26,613 bases of DNA from JAAYDY01 sp964500225 (GTDB lineage Bacteria > Planctomycetota > Phycisphaerae > FEN-1346 > JAACEH01), in contig CAZCOA010000039.1 in assembly GCA_964500225.1 (NCBI GenBank), forward strand, positions 1 through 26,613. Reading direction: 5' to 3'. The notes under the pieces were generated by a model, which was given only the letters and a program-made list of their open reading frames with translations, made no database searches and had not been told where the DNA came from. This document shows, in pieces, positions 24,093-26,613 of this stretch (position 1 is its first letter; every line of letters begins with the position of its first letter). Position numbers and translations under genes: made by a program.

Positions 24093-24121
24093 GTTATAGC
24101 CGACGCCCTTGGGCACGGCAA
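24093..24121 (-). promoter_or_regulatory. Promoter predicting a leaderless GT-C/TPR transcript
   Basis: On the minus strand TTGCCG (24121-24116) and TATAAC (24098-24093) are exactly 17 bp apart, matching consensus at 4/6 and 5/6. The usual 6-nt gap puts the transcription start at about 24086, which is the A of the second of two in-frame ATGs (24092 and 24086). There is no ribosome site at normal spacing, which supports a leaderless mRNA. Confidence 0.45.
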
Positions 24122-24170
24122 GAGATGTTCCACGGGTACGCCGACGCGAAGAAAAGCCCCGCAACAATGG

Positions 24171-24199
24171 TTGCAGCGAGTGGGGCGGCGTGGTACACT
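24171..24199 (+). promoter_or_regulatory. Candidate promoter for the TIM-barrel gene
   Basis: TTGCAG (24171-24176) and TACACT (24194-24199) are 17 bp apart, with 3/6 and 4/6 matches, and predict a start near 24206, about 62 nt before ATG 24268. It lies back to back with the promoter of the divergent GT-C/TPR gene. Confidence 0.33.
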
Positions 24200-24267
24200 G
24201 GCCGACTCATGAGGCGACTTGGTTGCGTTCGTTTGGGTCTTCTGTCGAGAGGAAGGGAAACACCGTC

Positions 24268-25176
24268 ATGCAAGAGTCCATGTACAAGTACCTGAAGATG
24301 GGGTTTGTCCATTTCATGGCCTATCCGGCCGCGATGAAGCAGGACAACAAGGTGGTTCTGGAGAGCGTCGATGCCTCCTGCAAGGACGAGTACTTTACGG
24401 CCATCGAGCTGATGAGGATTCTGGATGTGGAGACTCGCCGCAAGGTCAAGGCGATGCTCGACCAGTCGGGGATGACGGTCTGCCACGCAGCGCAGCCGGT
24501 GGTTCTTGGCGGCAAGCTGAACATCAATAGCGTGGACGGCGCCAAGCGCGAAGAGGCCGTTTCCGTGCTGACCCAGGAACTGGATTTCTGCCAGGAGATG
24601 GGTTCGCAGCGTATGGCATTCCTGGCCGGCAGGATCGAGGAGGGCGCGACGTTTGACGATGCCTGGAAAGCCTGCGTGAAGAGCCTCCAGGAGCTTTGCG
24701 ACGCGGCCGCCAAGAAGAACCTCGGCATTACGCTCGAGACGTTCGATACGGACGTGGACAAGTGCGCTCTGATCGGCAAGAGCAAGCTGGCCGCTAAGCT
24801 GGCCCAGGAGGTGGACCGCGAGAACTTCGGCCTCATGGTGGACCTCTCGCACGCGCCGCTCTTGGGCGAGACTCCGGCCGAGGCGCTGAAACCCGTGAAA
24901 AAGTACCTGGTCCATGCCCATCTGGGCAACTGCTACACGGCCGACAAGAACAACCCGGCCTGGGGCGACCAGCACCCGCGGTTCGGCCTGCCCGGCAGCC
25001 CCAACGGCGTGAAGGAGTTGACCGAGTGGCTGCGAATGCTCTTCGAGATCGGATTCCTGGGCGAGGGCAAGCAGCCGGTCGTCTCGTTCGAGGTGAAGCC
25101 CCTGCCGGGCGAGAGCAGCGAAATCGTTCTGGCCAACGCCAAGCGCGCCATGAACGAGGCGTGGGCCATGGTGTGA
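24268..25176 (+). CDS. Xylose isomerase-like TIM-barrel protein (sugar isomerase/epimerase)
   Basis: This cytoplasmic TIM-barrel protein belongs to the AP-endonuclease-2/xylose-isomerase-like superfamily and probably isomerises or epimerises a sugar or sugar derivative. It has 302 residues, normal for the family. Likely divalent-metal ligands occur in order at barrel strand ends: ITLETFD (Glu), LMVDLSHAPL (Asp/His), VHAHLGN (His) and VVSFEVKP (Glu). WGDQHPRFGLPG probably supplies further active-site contacts. There is no signal peptide. ATG 24268 is preceded by AGAGGAAGGG; upstream in-frame codons back to 24109 lack homology-like sequence and cover the divergent promoter region. It is a single-gene unit ending in a strong hairpin. 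The substrate is unknown; catabolism of sugars released by the window's glycosidases is possible but not shown. Confidence 0.83.
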   Translation: MQESMYKYLKMGFVHFMAYPAAMKQDNKVVLESVDASCKDEYFTAIELMRILDVETRRKVKAMLDQSGMTVCHAAQPVVLGGKLNINSVDGAKREEAVSVLTQELDFCQEMGSQRMAFLAGRIEEGATFDDAWKACVKSLQELCDAAAKKNLGITLETFDTDVDKCALIGKSKLAAKLAQEVDRENFGLMVDLSHAPLLGETPAEALKPVKKYLVHAHLGNCYTADKNNPAWGDQHPRFGLPGSPNGVKELTEWLRMLFEIGFLGEGKQPVVSFEVKPLPGESSEIVLANAKRAMNEAWAMV

Positions 25177-25185
25177 TGGTGACAA

Positions 25186-25229
25186 AGCAGCGGGCCGCAG
25201 GGGATCGAACGCCGTTGCGGCCCGCTGCT
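25186..25229 (+). terminator. Intrinsic terminator after the TIM-barrel gene
   Basis: A perfect 14-bp inverted repeat (AGCAGCGGGCCGCA, 25186-25199, and its complement, 25216-25229) encloses a 16-nt loop and is followed by GTTGTCG. It starts 10 nt after the stop codon. It isolates the gene from ribF. Confidence 0.6.
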
Positions 25230-25317
25230 GTTGTCGTGGGCGGCCAGTGCCATGCAGTTGTCTTGGCCGGACTCGGCAGTCTGTTGTGTCGGACGTCCGG
25301 GTCGGCCTAATCTCTCC

Positions 25318-26241
25318 ATGGAACTGATACGGGATTGTAATTCTCTTCGCGGGCAGTACGCCGGCGCCGCCTTGGCGGTGGGCAACTTCGATGGCGTGCA
25401 CTTGGGGCACCAACGCATTCTGTCCGAGACCGTGTCCGCGGCGCGAAGCAATGGAGCCCCCGCGGTGGTTTTCACGTTCGAGCCCCATCCGGCCGCCATC
25501 CTGAATCCCGAGAAAGCCCCGCCGCGCATCCTCGGTTTCCGGCAGAAACTCGATCTGCTGAGCGATTTGGGAATCGATGTGGTTGTCTGTCCGCAGGATG
25601 GACGCCAGGTCCTGGCTCTCGGTGCAGAGACGTTTGTAAGACGTTTCATTGTGGATGGAATCGGTGCTGCCGCGGTTGTCGAGGGGCACGATTTTCGCTT
25701 CGGTTGCCGCCAGCGCGGCGACGAGAACCTGCTTCGCCGCATGGGGGCGGAACATGGGTTCTCGGTGCGCATTGTGGAGGCGGTCCTATTCGGCGACCGA
25801 CCGATCAGCAGCACGCGCATTCGTGAGGCGGTTCGCAGCGGCGCCGTCGGCGACGCGATGAAGATGCTCGGCCGTCCATTCGAGTTCGACGGAGTGGTCG
25901 CCCACGGTCACGGTCGTGGACGCGAGCTCGGTTATCCGACCATCAACATTGCGGGAGGCGATTTCCTTGTTCCCGGCGACGGGGTCTATGCCGGCCGGGC
26001 GATTCTCCCGTCGGGGACGTTTGCCGCGGCGATCAGTGTCGGTCGCGCGCCAACGTTTCACGACCTGGACCGGTCGGTGGTCGAGGCGTTTCTTCTGGAC
26101 TTCAAGGGCGAGGCATACGACCAGGAGGTGCGTTTGCAGTTTGTTGCCAGGTTGCGGGATCAACGGGCGTTCCGCGATGCCCGCGCACTGAGCCGCCAGA
26201 TCGGCGACGATTGCCGTGCCGTGCGGGCCGTCCTGACGTAA
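25318..26241 (+). CDS. ribF: Bifunctional riboflavin kinase/FAD synthetase (RibF)
   Basis: RibF phosphorylates riboflavin to FMN and adenylates FMN to FAD in the cytoplasm. The N-terminal FAD synthetase domain shows GNFDGVHLGHQRIL (residues 22-35, with the nucleotidyltransferase HLGH), FTFEPHP, EGHDFRFG and ISSTRIREAV. The C-terminal kinase domain shows GRGRELGYPTINI, VPGDGVYAG, ISVGRAPTFHD and VEAFLLDF. The length of 307 residues is normal. ATG 25318 gives the expected N terminus; in-frame upstream codons to 25231 overlap the spacer after the terminator and lack family resemblance. The ribosome site is weak. No FMN riboswitch element is visible upstream. The NifU-like gene follows 141 bp downstream with its own promoter. 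Confidence 0.95.
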   Translation: MELIRDCNSLRGQYAGAALAVGNFDGVHLGHQRILSETVSAARSNGAPAVVFTFEPHPAAILNPEKAPPRILGFRQKLDLLSDLGIDVVVCPQDGRQVLALGAETFVRRFIVDGIGAAAVVEGHDFRFGCRQRGDENLLRRMGAEHGFSVRIVEAVLFGDRPISSTRIREAVRSGAVGDAMKMLGRPFEFDGVVAHGHGRGRELGYPTINIAGGDFLVPGDGVYAGRAILPSGTFAAAISVGRAPTFHDLDRSVVEAFLLDFKGEAYDQEVRLQFVARLRDQRAFRDARALSRQIGDDCRAVRAVLT

Positions 26242-26284
26242 ACCCCCTGAGGAGGGGAAGGGGTGAAAACGTGGCGGACAAGAG

Positions 26285-26312
26285 TAGACTTCCGGCGGTC
26301 CGGTCGTATAAT
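26285..26312 (+). promoter_or_regulatory. Promoter upstream of the NifU-like gene
   Basis: TAGACT (26285-26290, 4/6) and a perfect TATAAT (26307-26312) are 16 bp apart. The predicted start is about 26319, one base before an ATG at 26320 that opens a 17-codon frame. Confidence 0.42.
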
Positions 26313-26319
26313 ACCGTGC

Positions 26320-26373
26320 ATGGATGATGACGGGCGGGCGGTGTGGGGTTGTTTGCAGAGTTGCAAGGGATAG
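26320..26373 (+). CDS. Possible leaderless upstream ORF of 17 codons
   Basis: ATG 26320 lies at the predicted transcription start of the preceding promoter and opens a frame of 17 residues (MDDDGRAVWGCLQSCKG) ending at TAG 26371-26373. The stop overlaps the ribosome site (TAGGAGA) of the NifU-like gene, whose ATG is 9 nt further on and in the same frame. The peptide has two Cys residues. No family is recognised and such a short frame may be chance; the only support is its position. Confidence 0.22.
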   Translation: MDDDGRAVWGCLQSCKG

Positions 26374-26382
26374 GAGACTCTG

Positions 26383-26586
26383 ATGAAAGAGCAAGTGCAG
26401 GCTGTTATCGATGAAATCCGCCCGTATCTCCAGGCCGACGGGGGCGACATCGAGCTGGTGGATGGGGGGGAGGACGGCGTCGTGAAGGTGCGACTGCGCG
26501 GGGCCTGTGCCGGCTGCCCGGGGGCGAAGATGACGCTGCTGATGGGCGTCGAGCGGAAGCTCAAGGAAGTTGTCGCCGGTGTCTAG
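26383..26586 (+). CDS. NifU-like Fe-S cluster scaffold/carrier domain protein
   Basis: This 67-residue protein consists only of the NifU C-terminal (Nfu) domain, which holds and delivers Fe-S clusters to target proteins. The motif GACAGCPGAKMTLLMGVERKL contains the cluster-binding Cys42 and Cys45. The N-terminal half VIDEIRPYLQADGGDIELV is the standard Nfu helix and DGGDI strand. The A-type and N-terminal domains of NfuA or full NifU are absent, as is common for short Nfu proteins of many bacteria. ATG 26383 follows TAGGAGA with good spacing. No other isc/suf gene is visible before the window ends at 26613. Confidence 0.92.
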   Translation: MKEQVQAVIDEIRPYLQADGGDIELVDGGEDGVVKVRLRGACAGCPGAKMTLLMGVERKLKEVVAGV

Positions 26587-26613
26587 CAGGTGGTACACGT
26601 AGGATAATCGGTC

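Noticed and set aside
25230..25317. FMN riboswitch before ribF
   Set aside because: Only 88 bp separate the terminator from the ATG, and no RFN-element conserved blocks are present.
1..26613. CRISPR array, phage or defence island, rRNA, complete IS transposase
   Set aside because: No regularly spaced direct repeats, transposase motifs, phage structural genes, nuclease/defence motifs or rRNA segments were seen on either strand.

Overview
The window is G+C-rich bacterial DNA, roughly two-thirds G+C by eye. It looks like a member of the Planctomycetota, perhaps the Phycisphaerae side, although no rRNA or other decisive marker is present. The suggestion rests on the mix of genes: several large carbohydrate-active enzymes on unrelated operons, an ECF sigma/anti-sigma pair with low-complexity extensions, a membrane protein fusing a GT-C-like domain to TPR repeats, and many small conserved-looking proteins of unknown function. 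Taxonomy is inference only.

Layout. 1-77 is the tail of an unknown gene, followed by a clear terminator. 304-3465 is a LacZ-type GH2 beta-galactosidase. 3736-5370 holds an EamA/DMT transporter and a membrane-anchored protein of unknown function. 5473-6750 is the tRNA pseudouridine synthase TruD. 6949-8313 is a secreted clan GH-A glycosidase-like protein. 8485-10521 is a tightly coupled three-gene unit: ECF sigma factor, membrane anti-sigma factor without zinc ligands, and an exported protein. 10592-11452 is a tandem-domain universal stress protein. 11453-12277 is the most unusual stretch: a 162-bp MITE-like fold-back element with 19-bp terminal inverted repeats and a target duplication, then a hairpin-rich segment leading into a 51-residue zinc-ribbon protein. 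12278-14671 (minus) is a Zn/Cd/Pb-type P1B-ATPase, divergent from an AzgA-type purine permease (14916-16418). 16694-21925 is a two-gene polysaccharide-degradation operon: exported parallel beta-helix protein plus GH78 alpha-L-rhamnosidase. 22053-22129 is tRNA-Cys(GCA). 22215-24086 (minus) is the GT-C/TPR membrane protein. The end carries a xylose-isomerase-like TIM barrel protein, the FMN/FAD-forming enzyme RibF and a NifU-like Fe-S scaffold.

How the genes work together. The lifestyle suggested is degradation of plant or algal polysaccharides (galactosides, rhamnosides, pectin-like polymers), with separate housekeeping functions (TruD, RibF, NfuA, tRNA-Cys) between the catabolic units. No phage, CRISPR array, defence island or complete transposase is visible. 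The points most worth checking are the fold-back element, the structured leader with the zinc-ribbon microprotein, the sigma/anti-sigma/exported-protein unit, and two places where a good promoter sits so close to an ATG that a leaderless transcript is predicted.
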